Source: Bacteroidales bacterium (GTDB taxonomy: Bacteria > Bacteroidota > Bacteroidia > Bacteroidales > VadinHA17). Taken from it: DNA of 59,028 nucleotides. Location of the stretch: positions 750,453-809,480 of the forward strand of contig PLLO01000011.1 of assembly GCA_003142255.1 (NCBI GenBank). The letters run 5' to 3'. The translations under genes and the position numbers were made by a program. The notes below the pieces were generated by a model. The model worked only from the letters and a program-made list of their open reading frames with translations. It had not been told where the DNA came from and did no database searches. Positions 43,120-52,388 of the stretch are shown one piece after another (position 1 is the stretch's first letter; each line of letters starts with the position of its first letter).

Positions 43120-45549
43120 ATGAAATTCTTTTTTTTGTTATTGCTATGCATTGCGGTTTCATTACCGGTATCAGCACAAAATAAAACCGCCAATTACCAG
43201 GTAAGCGGTCAGGTCATGGACAAGATCTCAGGCGATGGAGTTCCTTATGCTACCGTAATCCTGAAAAACGACAGTATCAAGGTGAAGAAGGCGCAGGCCT
43301 GCAATCAATCAGGACAATTTTCCATAAGTCTGAGCGCACCGGGCAAGTACATCTTATCAGTTTCAGCAACCGGATATAAAGAGTTCAGCATGCCAGTAAA
43401 TGTCTCTGAACTGAAAACCAGCCTCGGAAAGCTTTCCATAGATGAAGGGAAGGAGATGAAGGAAGTTGTAATAACGGCACAAAAACCTCTGGTAAAAATA
43501 GACATAGATAAGATCGTTTACAGTATGGAGTCCGATCCGGAAGCACAGACCAACAATGCTCTCGAGATGCTCAGAAAGGTGCCCCTGGTAACGGTTGATG
43601 CCGAGGAAAACATAACCGTAAACGGGCAGTCGAATTTTAAAGTGCTGATGAACGGCAAAAGCTCCACTATGATGTCATCAAACTTAAAGGATGTCCTTAA
43701 AAGCCTTCCGGCCAATACCATCAAAGACATAGAAGTGATCACCAATCCTTCTTCAAAATATGAGGCCGAAGGGGTGGGAGGGATCCTCAACATCATAACC
43801 AACAGGAAAACACTCGGCGGGTACAACGGCAGTGTAAGTGCGGGAGTAAATAACAGGGGAAGCATCAATGGCAGTGTTTACCTGGCCGCAAAGATCAAAA
43901 AGTTCACTTTCTCGGCCCGTTATTACGGCAGCCAGTATAAACAACCCCAGGCGGAATCGAGCAGCACAAGAGAATTTTTTACTAATTCCGAATACCATTA
44001 TTCAAACTCCGATAGTAAAAGTACCTACAAAGGATTATCCAGTGGTCTTTCGGGTGAGGCAAGCTTTGACATTGATTCCCTAAACCTCATCAGCCTCTCT
44101 TTCTGGGGATACAATGGAGCTTACGACATCAGCGGCTCCAGTGAAACCCAATATCTGAACACCACCGATGTTATTACCCGCAGGTACACAAGTTCCACAA
44201 ACAGCAAATATAGCTACGGCTCGCTTTCGGGAAATATCGATTATCAGAAGACTTATAAAAAACCTGACAAATCTCTCACCTTTTCCTATTTGCTCGACAA
44301 CAACCCCAATACCACAAAATACAACTCTGCAATCAACGGATTAATCAACTATCCCTCGTATAGCCAGCAATCGGACAATGATGCAGTAGGCCGGGAGCAG
44401 ACCTTTCAGGCAGATTATTACGACCCGTTGACCAAGATGCACCAGGTCGAAGGCGGGGTAAAATTCATCCTGCGGCAGAACACAAGTACCTCCAATACTT
44501 ATCGTAACGATACGGTGAAGCTCACCAATGGGAACGACCTCGATTACAATCAGTATATTCTGGGAGCATATCTGGGTTATGTGTTCAAATGGAAAAAGCT
44601 CAGCGCCAAAACCGGGTTGCGCCTTGAGCGGACCTGGAACGACGGAGTGTCGAAGACAGCGGGTGTCAGCACCGATTTTACAAACCGGCTTTTTAACCTG
44701 GTACCTTATGTCACCTTTTCTTTTATGCCCAAACAGGGACGAACCTTTAAATTGTCATATACCCAGCGTCTCTCGCGTCCCGGCATCTGGTATCTGAATC
44801 CGTATGTCGACAACATTGATTCGATGAATATCAGCTATGGGAATCCTTCGCTGAAATCGGAAGTGTCGCATTCATTTGAGTTAGGTTATACTTATTTTAC
44901 CCCCAAACTGAATTTCTCGGCGACTTCCTCTTCCTCATTTGTCAATAATTCAATAGAGAATATCTCAAAAGTTCTGCCCTCCGGGGCTACAGTCTCTACT
45001 TATGAAAACATCGGCAAGAATCAACGCTTCGGATTAAGCCTTTATTTCAGTTATCGTCCCTCAGGTAAGCTTAGTATTTATTTAAACGGGAGCGGAAATT
45101 ACAGTAAGCTGGAAACCAATAACGGATATGCCATCTCCAACAAAGGGTTCTATTATTACGGAACATTAGGCGGACGATGGACACTTTGGAAAGATGGTTC
45201 AGTAAATGCCTACTTTGGAATTCAATCTCCAAGCATCATGCTTCAGGGAAAATCTTCGACCTATTATTATACCAGCTTAGGAGTATCGCAGTACCTGTTA
45301 AAACGCAAGCTTATGCTATCCCTTTCTACTACCGATCCATTCTGGTATAAGAAGACATATACCTCCGAATCAAAAGACATAACTTTCGTCTCACATAATG
45401 TTTCTACTCAGCTTGCACAAACCGTTCGCCTTAGTGTGACATACAATTTCGGGAAGATGAATACACAGGTAAAGAAAGCCAATCGCGGCATTCAGAACGA
45501 TGATGTAAAGAACGGAGGCAACAACCAGGCTACATCCGGAGGACAATAA
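43120..45549 (+). CDS. TonB-receptor-like outer-membrane beta-barrel protein
   Basis: An 809-residue protein with a Sec signal (1-19, VSAQ), a carboxypeptidase-like regulatory domain (YQVSGQVMDKISGDGVPYAT), a plug domain (ALEMLRKVPLVTVDAEENIT and NPSSKYEAEGVGGILNI) and a large barrel of the OMP_b-brl_2 type. No TonB box was seen. No SusD-like partner follows, so it is not a glycan SusCD pair. A kinase-regulator pair lies convergently after it. The ligand is unknown. The C-terminal Asn/Gln/Gly tail (QNDDVKNGGNNQATSGGQ) is unusual for a barrel, which normally ends in an aromatic. Confidence 0.88.
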   Translation: MKFFFLLLLCIAVSLPVSAQNKTANYQVSGQVMDKISGDGVPYATVILKNDSIKVKKAQACNQSGQFSISLSAPGKYILSVSATGYKEFSMPVNVSELKTSLGKLSIDEGKEMKEVVITAQKPLVKIDIDKIVYSMESDPEAQTNNALEMLRKVPLVTVDAEENITVNGQSNFKVLMNGKSSTMMSSNLKDVLKSLPANTIKDIEVITNPSSKYEAEGVGGILNIITNRKTLGGYNGSVSAGVNNRGSINGSVYLAAKIKKFTFSARYYGSQYKQPQAESSSTREFFTNSEYHYSNSDSKSTYKGLSSGLSGEASFDIDSLNLISLSFWGYNGAYDISGSSETQYLNTTDVITRRYTSSTNSKYSYGSLSGNIDYQKTYKKPDKSLTFSYLLDNNPNTTKYNSAINGLINYPSYSQQSDNDAVGREQTFQADYYDPLTKMHQVEGGVKFILRQNTSTSNTYRNDTVKLTNGNDLDYNQYILGAYLGYVFKWKKLSAKTGLRLERTWNDGVSKTAGVSTDFTNRLFNLVPYVTFSFMPKQGRTFKLSYTQRLSRPGIWYLNPYVDNIDSMNISYGNPSLKSEVSHSFELGYTYFTPKLNFSATSSSSFVNNSIENISKVLPSGATVSTYENIGKNQRFGLSLYFSYRPSGKLSIYLNGSGNYSKLETNNGYAISNKGFYYYGTLGGRWTLWKDGSVNAYFGIQSPSIMLQGKSSTYYYTSLGVSQYLLKRKLMLSLSTTDPFWYKKTYTSESKDITFVSHNVSTQLAQTVRLSVTYNFGKMNTQVKKANRGIQNDDVKNGGNNQATSGGQ

Positions 45550-45621
45550 TAAGAGTGTCAGAAAGAATGTGTCTTGCAGGTTGAGAAAGCGTCAGGCAAC
45601 AGGCGACAGGTCGTCTTTAAA

Positions 45622-45756
45622 ATATTAACTTTTCACTTTTTACTTTTGTCTTGTGACACTGACGCTCTTTCGTCCTGAGGCTCGTTATTCTCGGTCAGGA
45701 TCTTCGACTGGTCAGTGCCTTCGGCTTTTACCTTTCGCCTATCGCCTATTGCCTTT
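45622..45756. repeat. Heptameric tracts flanking a nested hairpin
   Basis: TTTTCAC, TTTTTAC, TTTTGTC, TTGTGAC (from about 45630) and TTTTACC, TTTCGCC, TATCGCC, TATTGCC (from about 45726) flank a nested inverted repeat: CACTGAC 45657-45663 with GTCAGTG 45711-45717 outside, and TCCTGA 45673-45678 with TCAGGA 45695-45700 inside. It lies between two convergent genes and could end both transcripts. Confidence 0.55.
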
Positions 45757-46444
45757 ATAAGATCATCTTATAGCCCACACCGTGCACGGTAAGAATGATC
45801 TTCGGATTATTCGGATCGGCTTCGATCTTCTGCCGCAGCTTAAGGATAAAATTATCAATCGTTCGGGTGGTGACCTCATAATCGATACTCCATACATCGC
45901 TCATAAGATCATCGCGCTGAATGATCTTGCCTGCATTCATATACATATAATGCAATATTTCAAATTCCTTGTACGACATTTTGATCTCATTCTTTCCTTT
46001 AAGCGCAACATAGTTTTTGAAATTGACTTTAATATTCCCTATATCGATAAATTCCGGTTCAACACCTCCTTCTTTTCCGATAGGAGGACGCCGCAAGATT
46101 GCCTTGATCCTCGCAAGCAGCTCGCGCAGGCTGAATGGTTTTGTAATATAATCATCGGCTCCCAGCTCCAATCCCAGTACCTTGTCGATCTCTTCACCTT
46201 TTGCTGTCAGGAGGATGATGGGAGTAATAACCCCTTCTTTCCTGGCAGTTTTGCAGATATCAAAGCCGGAAACTCCCGGCAGCATCACATCGAGTAAGAT
46301 AAGGTCATACTTATTTTGAAGGACTTTCTCAAGGCCAAGGTTTCCGTCCATAGCCGTATCAGTCTCAAATCCTTCGAATTCAAGGTTGTCTTTCAACCCT
46401 TTTACCATACTCAATTCATCCTCAACGATCAATATCTTTTTCAT
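45755..46444 (-). CDS. OmpR-family response regulator
   Basis: A 229-residue regulator. The receiver domain has the acidic pair in VEDE, phospho-acceptor D52 in LILLDVMLPG, and the lysine in LLTAKGEE. The C-terminal winged helix-turn-helix contains SYKEFEILHYMYMNAGKI and TVHGVGYKMIL. The partner kinase lies 11 bases upstream in the same operon. Its targets are unknown; the receptor gene at 43120 is nearest. Confidence 0.93.
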   Translation of the reverse strand: MKKILIVEDELSMVKGLKDNLEFEGFETDTAMDGNLGLEKVLQNKYDLILLDVMLPGVSGFDICKTARKEGVITPIILLTAKGEEIDKVLGLELGADDYITKPFSLRELLARIKAILRRPPIGKEGGVEPEFIDIGNIKVNFKNYVALKGKNEIKMSYKEFEILHYMYMNAGKIIQRDDLMSDVWSIDYEVTTRTIDNFILKLRQKIEADPNNPKIILTVHGVGYKMIL

Positions 46445-46455
46445 ATCTGCTAAAA

Positions 46456-48000
46456 TTATTTTACCGGGAATGAAAGCCTGAACAGCGAACCTGATCCCGG
46501 TGTGCTTTTTACATAGATGCTGCCTTTATGAATATCCATTATATGCTTTACAATTGCCAGCCCCAGTCCTGACCCTTTTACACTGTTCGCCAGGTTCATT
46601 TCAGTGACCCGGTAGAACTTATCAAAGATAAATTTCTGGTTTTTATCTGAAATGCCGATACCGTGGTCTTCCACTTCAACAAAGACATAATTATCATATT
46701 TCCCGGTTCTGACAGTGATGTCCTTGTTTTCGGTACTGTATTTCATGGCATTATCAACAAGGTTCACAAAGGCATCGGCAATTGATTCCCTGTCGGCCAT
46801 AATTACAGGCAGGTCTTCACCAGGTTCGAACGAATATCTGAATCCTTTATTCTCAAGTGAATAGCGGAAAGTGAGAGCTGCATTTTCCACAACTTCATTT
46901 ATCACGGTCTCACTAAATGTATATTTTCGCTTATTGCTTTCTATCTGCGAAAAGCTGAGGATCCTGTTTACAATGCCTGACAGACGCGAAGTCTCCAACA
47001 GGATCACATTATAATACTCCTTTATTTTCTCCGCACTTTTCACTCTTCCCATTTCAAGTGTCTCAATATACATGCTTATCAGGGCAAGGGGAGTGCGGAT
47101 CTCATGTGAGACGTTCGATACAAAGTCACTCTTCATCTGGGAGAGCTCGACCTGCCGTTTAACATTCCTGAATATCAGCCAGGTTCCTGAAAGGAGAACG
47201 GTATCCATCAATACAACCAGTATAAGGTTCCTTTTAGTCCTCTCTCTTGCAAGATCAGCAATGGTAAGGTCTTTCATCTCTATGCCCATAAGATAGTCCT
47301 TAAGCAGCCAGAAAGGCTCTTTATTATCAATCTTCTCGGGATTATATTGTTTATCTGAGGTGTAAAAAGGCAGATCTTCTCCGGCACGGTAAGCAACAAT
47401 ATAAAACTTGTCTTTCGCGATCTCCTGGATCTTCGGATCAAGAACCTGGCTGATGAATTTTCCGGGATCGATGACCAGGACATTGATTATGTACTGATCT
47501 TTTACAAGAGTATAAAAAACAATCAGCTGCATATCCCTGCTTGTCTTTCCAATCGTCTCAATCTTACGGTAGCCTCCTTTCATATACGTCTGCAGCTGGT
47601 GAAGAGTATTGCCGTTACTTCCAAGCCTGGTGATTATTTCGGACAGCAATGTGCTGTCGCGGTAGGAATATGGGACGGAAGAGAGATATTCAAGATTATT
47701 ATCGAATTGCATCAGGCTTATTACCGCGGAAAATTCACTTAAAAGCCTGTTCAGTTCAGGCACAGTATCAGGTTTGTTATCGTTTAAACTGTTTTCAATC
47801 CTGCTGGAAAGGTTGCTTACAATATCATCGGAGTATTGATTTACAGAAAAGAGAATGGCGTCCAGCTGATTTTTGTATATGTCCTGGATAATCTTCTCGT
47901 TCTGCCGGAGGTTGCCAATCTCAAACACTGAAAAGACCAGAACAGGTAAAATAATAACTGCCAGTATCAATAAGGCTATTTTTCGCAACGAAGAATTCAT
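46456..48000 (-). CDS. Membrane-bound sensor histidine kinase
   Basis: A 514-residue kinase with a first membrane segment (about residues 8-27), a roughly 230-residue extracytoplasmic sensor, a second membrane segment (about 258-276), then HisKA with H299 in SNVSHEIRTPLALISMY and a HATPase domain (NLVDNAMKYST, VEDHGIGISDKNQKFIFDKF, GSGLGLAIVK). There is no obvious HAMP domain. It forms an operon with the downstream regulator gene. The sensor domain has no motif I recognise. Confidence 0.92.
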   Translation of the reverse strand: MNSSLRKIALLILAVIILPVLVFSVFEIGNLRQNEKIIQDIYKNQLDAILFSVNQYSDDIVSNLSSRIENSLNDNKPDTVPELNRLLSEFSAVISLMQFDNNLEYLSSVPYSYRDSTLLSEIITRLGSNGNTLHQLQTYMKGGYRKIETIGKTSRDMQLIVFYTLVKDQYIINVLVIDPGKFISQVLDPKIQEIAKDKFYIVAYRAGEDLPFYTSDKQYNPEKIDNKEPFWLLKDYLMGIEMKDLTIADLARERTKRNLILVVLMDTVLLSGTWLIFRNVKRQVELSQMKSDFVSNVSHEIRTPLALISMYIETLEMGRVKSAEKIKEYYNVILLETSRLSGIVNRILSFSQIESNKRKYTFSETVINEVVENAALTFRYSLENKGFRYSFEPGEDLPVIMADRESIADAFVNLVDNAMKYSTENKDITVRTGKYDNYVFVEVEDHGIGISDKNQKFIFDKFYRVTEMNLANSVKGSGLGLAIVKHIMDIHKGSIYVKSTPGSGSLFRLSFPVK

Positions 48001-48060
48001 TCAGTGATAATTTTTTTTAAATATATAAGATTTCATTGGAATAATCAGGTTTTAAAATCG

Positions 48061-48096
48061 GGAAAGGAGCCATGTCCCTGCGACAGGCTCCTTTCC
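48061..48096. terminator. Strong bidirectional hairpin terminator
   Basis: GGAAAGGAGCC (48061-48071) pairs perfectly with GGCTCCTTTCC (48086-48096), an 11-bp stem, with T-runs after it on the plus strand and CGATTTT on the minus strand. It separates the two-component operon from the jelly-roll genes. Confidence 0.8.
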
Positions 48097-48170
48097 TTTT
48101 TCCAAAATGTGTAAACCCAAACTTGTAAAACCTGAATCCAATATTTTGTTATCCGGAATTGGAGAAGGTG

Positions 48171-49229
48171 TTAATTTCCGGTTTTCTTTAATTTTCTCCA
48201 GTATTCGATATACCTGGCTTGTGAGATAATTCCTACCGGTCCTTCATAAATCCCGCCTGCACCCCCGGTATCCAGGACTCTGACAGCAATAACATTTTTC
48301 TGACCCTTTTTCAGCAATCCTGCCGGTATATAATATCCCCTGAATGCATCATATTCCTGACCTGAATTTGCCAATTCTCTACCCTTGTCCGGAAAATATC
48401 CGGTTGAGCCTACAAATGTCCCGTTGATAAACACCTGATCGATATCGTCTATCTTGCCCATCATGATGACCATTTTTTCATCAGCGTTGTTTCCCGTCCA
48501 GACAAATGATTTGCGATACCAGGCGTAACCGTCATAGTCACGGTATCTCTGATCCTCCCATTTCGCAGGAACAAATATTTCATCCCACATGCTGTCGTTA
48601 AAATCAGATTCTTTACGTCTTGGATCATCACCCGGCATGAATTTCCAGGCACCCTGCAGGTTGATGTCAAAATTAACAGTGGTTTTCCCACCATATAAAC
48701 CAAGTTCACCACTTACAATCCCTCCCCGGTCGTATGAATCGTATACCTTAACTGCAATGAGATTTGAAGCGTCGAAGCTGATGTATTCTTCAGGGATATA
48801 GTAAACACGCTCGGCATTATATGCAGTACTGTAATCTGGAGGGAAGTTGCCGGTTGAACCTATCTTATGTCCGTTCAGGTATACTTCATCGACATCATCA
48901 ATATATCCCATATTCAGGTAAAGCATTCGTCCCTTATAAAGGGATGGGATGGTTAACTTTTTCCTGTAACAGGCATATCCGTTGTATCCGTTGAATCCCT
49001 GATCTTCCCAGGGTGAAGGTACTTTTATGGATTCCCACCCACTGTCATTGAACTTTGGCGATATCCACTCTTCATTAATACCTATTGAAAACAGCCAGCT
49101 GCCCTTCAGGCTTTGAAGAAGTACCAGGTCACCATTGCCGGGATTACCTTTACCGGATAAAGTGAGCAGACAGATCAGGGCAGATATATATAAGGTTCTC
49201 ATTTTTCTTTTATTTAATAATTTCATCAT
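48171..49229 (-). CDS. Secreted protein of two GH2-like jelly-roll domains, copy A
   Basis: A 352-residue protein with a signal peptide (about 1-30; the internal Met at residue 10 is a possible alternative start). Two similar domains follow. Each has a G-W-F opening (LKGSWLFSIG, LQGAWKFMPG), VPSPWEDQG or VPAKWEDQR, GYAxYRK, a DDVDEVYLNG-like loop, and a final NVIAV-type strand plus GGIxxG. This is the sugar-binding fold of GH2 enzymes, but no catalytic barrel is attached. It likely binds a glycan or acts as a scaffold. The gene begins 18 bases after its paralogue, so the two are co-transcribed. Confidence 0.85.
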   Translation of the reverse strand: MMKLLNKRKMRTLYISALICLLTLSGKGNPGNGDLVLLQSLKGSWLFSIGINEEWISPKFNDSGWESIKVPSPWEDQGFNGYNGYACYRKKLTIPSLYKGRMLYLNMGYIDDVDEVYLNGHKIGSTGNFPPDYSTAYNAERVYYIPEEYISFDASNLIAVKVYDSYDRGGIVSGELGLYGGKTTVNFDINLQGAWKFMPGDDPRRKESDFNDSMWDEIFVPAKWEDQRYRDYDGYAWYRKSFVWTGNNADEKMVIMMGKIDDIDQVFINGTFVGSTGYFPDKGRELANSGQEYDAFRGYYIPAGLLKKGQKNVIAVRVLDTGGAGGIYEGPVGIISQARYIEYWRKLKKTGN

Positions 49230-49247
49230 AGCTTTTCCTGCCTTTCA

Positions 49248-50312
49248 TTACCTTATAAACTTATTGTACAAATAATCCCAGAAAGACTGATCGGAATGAT
49301 ATTCATCCCTGTATTCACGGTAATTTTCCGCCGACATTATACCGATCGGACCCTCATAAATACCTCCCAGACCCTGATCGTCATGTACTCTTACGGCGAG
49401 GGTATTCATTCCGTTTCGTTTGAGCAGTCCATCCTTAATTTTATATATTCTGCGGACGTTGCATTCCCATCCGTTCCAATTGTATTCGAAATTTCTCCTC
49501 ATATCATAGACATTCCCTACAAATTCACCATTCAGATAAACATCATCAACATCATCGATCTTGCCAAGCGCGAGATACAGATCTCCGGCACTTAAATTTC
49601 CGGGCAATTTGAATTTTACACGATACCATGCATAGCCATCGAGATCTTCATATCCTTCGTTTTCCCAGTAATCCGGCACATTGATCAACGTCCAGTCTTC
49701 ATCGTTGAACTCCGGAGACTTCCAGTCCTTGTTATTCCCGGTATGGAATTTCCATTTACCGCTTAAATCAAGATTGAGCAGTTTGTTATCTTCATCGATA
49801 TATATGCCTGTCGGACCTTCGACTATACCCCCTTCAAGATAGCTGTCATATACCCTTACAGCGATTACATTCTCTGCATCTTCTTTAAGGCTTTCAAAAG
49901 GAATGATATATTTCCTGGTTCTGTTGTAAGCCGATTCAAAGTTTGGCGGGAACTTGCCGCTTTTGCCTATCAGCTTTCCATTAAGGTAAACCTCATCGAC
50001 GTCGTCAATGCGGCCAAGCATTAAATAGAGGGTGGTATTGGCCGGGATATCTCCGGGTTTAAAAGTTTTCCGGTACCAGGCATAACCATTGTAGTCCTTA
50101 TATCCTTCATTCTCCCATTGTCCGGGTACAGCGATCTGGTCCCAGCCGGAATCATCGTATGACGGGTTAACCCAGCTGATGTCGTCACCGATCGAAAATT
50201 TCCAGTACCCTGAAAGCGATACTATCTTGCGTAAATTATCAGCGTTGGCCTGAATACTGAATATTAAAGCGAGCACGATAAAAGCGAAATACCTGTAATG
50301 TTTTGTTTTCAT
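49248..50312 (-). CDS. Secreted protein of two GH2-like jelly-roll domains, copy B
   Basis: A 354-residue paralogue of the next gene, with a Sec signal (1-24) and two jelly-roll domains (LSGYWKFSIGDDISW at about 33, LSGKWKFHTGNNKDW at about 183). Its first domain is closest to the first domain of copy A (both have FPP then AYN), and its second to A's second (both have GGIYEGP and Y-x-EY near the end). The internal duplication therefore came before the gene duplication. No catalytic domain. CAAAATTA at 50338-50345 is TAATTTTG on the minus strand, a possible -7 element. Confidence 0.85.
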   Translation of the reverse strand: MKTKHYRYFAFIVLALIFSIQANADNLRKIVSLSGYWKFSIGDDISWVNPSYDDSGWDQIAVPGQWENEGYKDYNGYAWYRKTFKPGDIPANTTLYLMLGRIDDVDEVYLNGKLIGKSGKFPPNFESAYNRTRKYIIPFESLKEDAENVIAVRVYDSYLEGGIVEGPTGIYIDEDNKLLNLDLSGKWKFHTGNNKDWKSPEFNDEDWTLINVPDYWENEGYEDLDGYAWYRVKFKLPGNLSAGDLYLALGKIDDVDDVYLNGEFVGNVYDMRRNFEYNWNGWECNVRRIYKIKDGLLKRNGMNTLAVRVHDDQGLGGIYEGPIGIMSAENYREYRDEYHSDQSFWDYLYNKFIR

Positions 50313-50578
50313 AGGAATGACTTTTCAATTAATGAATCAAAATTACGGGGCCACAGATTAATACATGTCACGGCCAGGTAATAAATTGTCATGAGTTGTC
50401 ACGGGAATGTAAAATGTTAACACGAGCTGACAAGGGTTTGGGATTATTCTCCGCCAGCATCGCCTTTGCATATCTTGTGCCTTCATTGTAGCTACGGCGA
50501 CACGCGGATGGCAGAGCAAGGCCGGCGGATCGTGATTCCTGGGAGGTTAGCATAAAAGTTTTAATGAACCCCATATTC

Positions 50579-50633
50579 AAAAAAAATATCGTCCAGCCAG
50601 CCAAAACCATAGGATTCCGGACAGATGGACGAT
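50579..50633 (-). terminator. Intrinsic terminator of the SecD-like lipoprotein gene
   Basis: On the minus strand ATCGTCCA (50633-50626) pairs with TGGACGAT (50595-50588) around an inner GTCC/GGCTGG region, followed by AT and eight T (A8 at 50579-50586). It begins 21 bases after the stop of the 335-residue lipoprotein gene. The 50313-50653 gap otherwise holds only a sequence of irregular composition and no supported gene. Confidence 0.7.
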
Positions 50634-50653
50634 TTGAAGAATATACCTGGAGC

Positions 50654-51661
50654 TTATTCCTCTTTTATTATTTGTTCTTCAACTATTTTAAGTTCAAATG
50701 GTAATTCACCTGATTTGAGGATATTGACAATTTCGTTTGCTTCTTCAATTGTAAAATCACCTGTTATTTCAGTATTACCTCCTGAAATTTCATTCATTAC
50801 CCTGGGATAAGATCTGACATGACCGTCATAAACAACTGCTATGCAGCGATTAATATTTTCACGTGTTATTCCTGCCCAGGTTCTGGATCCATCACTATCC
50901 ATGGTTAAGTCGATTATTACTTCTGAGTTAGCATGTCCTGTAGTCGTTTTCGCTGAAATAATTACACTCCCATCCAGAGGGACTTGTTTGTTGCTGGTGG
51001 TCACTTTAATTGCATGAAGCTCATATAACGATTTTGTCTTATCATATTTATAAGGGTTATGACTCCAGAAAAATCTTAAATCTCCGGGGAAAAGAGCTTT
51101 TACATCACTCATTTTAAGATAGCTGTTCACCTTAGCGGTATCTTTTAAGGCAGCCAGTCCGATCAGGCTCGATGGAAGAGCCTGACCATTTGCAGTCACT
51201 CTTGGGATAAGGATCCCGAAAAGCGGATTTTGTCTGTAAAATTCATTCCTGGCTGAGTCATCAACTTCATTTATTACATTCGACTTGCCGGGCAGTGAAT
51301 TAGCCTTGGTCAGATATTCAATTACTTCCTTATTTTCATATGTTTCCCAGAATTCCAGTTTATGGTAACCAGTGATCAAAGCTTTTATTCCGTTGATTAA
51401 GCTGGTGTCAATTTTGGATACAGTTAACGATATCTGATTTTCAGTAACGTCAAGTTTTATATTGTTCCGGGGGATGCTAAAAAAGTAATTCAGCCTTTTA
51501 TTAATTACTTCAGCGGCTTTATTCACATCACCAGGTGTAGTTACAGAATTATATGTCTGAGGAACAACTGTAACTTTATAGTCAAAGTTTTTTTTCGATG
51601 TGCATCCTCCAAATGAGAATGCTACAATAATGATGGCAACAATAATAAAATTGGTTTTCAT
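50654..51661 (-). CDS. Lipoprotein resembling the periplasmic P1 region of SecD
   Basis: A 335-residue protein with a lipobox signal (AFSFGGCTSKK, cysteine 20). The body follows the SecD first periplasmic domain order: an ALITGYHKLEFWETYE strand block, a long variable insert, then VIIDLTMDSDGSRTWAGITR, IAVVYDGHVRSYPRVMN and FTIEEANEIVNILKSGELPF, which closely parallels the SecD sequence before its first long membrane bundle. Here the protein stops at that point; the membrane channel part is absent. It could bind exported or folding proteins at the membrane, but this is inference. Confidence 0.78.
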   Translation of the reverse strand: MKTNFIIVAIIIVAFSFGGCTSKKNFDYKVTVVPQTYNSVTTPGDVNKAAEVINKRLNYFFSIPRNNIKLDVTENQISLTVSKIDTSLINGIKALITGYHKLEFWETYENKEVIEYLTKANSLPGKSNVINEVDDSARNEFYRQNPLFGILIPRVTANGQALPSSLIGLAALKDTAKVNSYLKMSDVKALFPGDLRFFWSHNPYKYDKTKSLYELHAIKVTTSNKQVPLDGSVIISAKTTTGHANSEVIIDLTMDSDGSRTWAGITRENINRCIAVVYDGHVRSYPRVMNEISGGNTEITGDFTIEEANEIVNILKSGELPFELKIVEEQIIKEE

Positions 51662-51735
51662 ATAAATAAGTTTTAAGTTAAAATTTATCTCTTTTCTCCT
51701 TTTGGGAAGAGAGAGATCAAAATCGATAAAAGAAT

Positions 51736-52149
51736 TTAACTTAAAACCGGCAAGTCTTCTTTTTCACTTAAGGGAAGAAGATAAAATAACCTCCACAGAA
51801 ACAGAGGTTTTATTGTAAGCCTTGTCTTTTGAATATCAATGAAATTCTGAGTCGTTCTATGGTTGTAATTGGATATTTTATATTGTAATGAAAGAAGATT
51901 AAAGCTTGTATTGTGCAGAGCATGCACACAATTTTTGTAAAGATCAGGCAGACTGACAGCATTAAACAGAGTGGCATCGAAATGACTTGAGATATTCACA
52001 AGTGCCAGTTCATTCTGTAAATAATATCCTGATGATGATGAAGCCTGACTTTCTGAATTACCTGAAAAAGTTAATGCAAAAAGTAAGAATATAATTATGA
52101 AAAATATAGTTCCAAAGTTTTGGTTTATATCTTCTTCATGATTTTCCAT
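51736..52149 (-). CDS. Single-pass membrane or secreted protein of unknown function
   Basis: A 137-residue protein with one hydrophobic segment near the N-terminus (about 12-28, TIFFIIIFLLFALTFS) followed by a Ser-rich linker and a region with YLQNELALVNISSHFDATLF. I recognise no family. It sits 74 bases before the SecD-like gene on the same strand, so the two may be co-transcribed. Confidence 0.6.
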   Translation of the reverse strand: MENHEEDINQNFGTIFFIIIFLLFALTFSGNSESQASSSSGYYLQNELALVNISSHFDATLFNAVSLPDLYKNCVHALHNTSFNLLSLQYKISNYNHRTTQNFIDIQKTRLTIKPLFLWRLFYLLPLSEKEDLPVLS

Positions 52150-52259
52150 GGTATAAAGTTAAATAAATGTTTTGACTCTGTCACGTTTATCTGAAGGTTT
52201 CCCTTTATTGTTTTCAATTTGTTAAGAGGACTTTGCTTAAGTTATGCTAATCCCTCACT

Positions 52260-52284
52260 CAGGCAAGCCTGACTCGCTTAAGCG
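52260..52284. repeat. Two adjoining small palindromes
   Basis: CAGGCAAGCCTG at 52260-52271 and CGCTTAAGCG at 52275-52284, followed by a G-run. They lie in the divergent gap (52150-52482), which holds no supported gene. They may be the edge of a repeat. Confidence 0.45.
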
Positions 52285-52388
52285 GGAGGCGGGGGGGCGG
52301 AGAAAAAGGCAGATATGAAAGAAGAAAAGGAAAAAGAAGAACTCGAGAAAGAAAAATAAAAACATCAATTGTATTTGTGATCTAAACG

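Noticed and set aside
50389-50610. A 73-codon minus-strand frame in the gap before the jelly-roll genes
   Set aside because: It has no signal, domain or likely start, its composition is irregular, and it runs through repeat-like DNA between a terminator and a probable promoter.
52315-52359. 14-codon Lys/Glu frame as a gene
   Set aside because: It is too short and of too low complexity to support as a gene; it is mentioned only as part of a possible attenuator.
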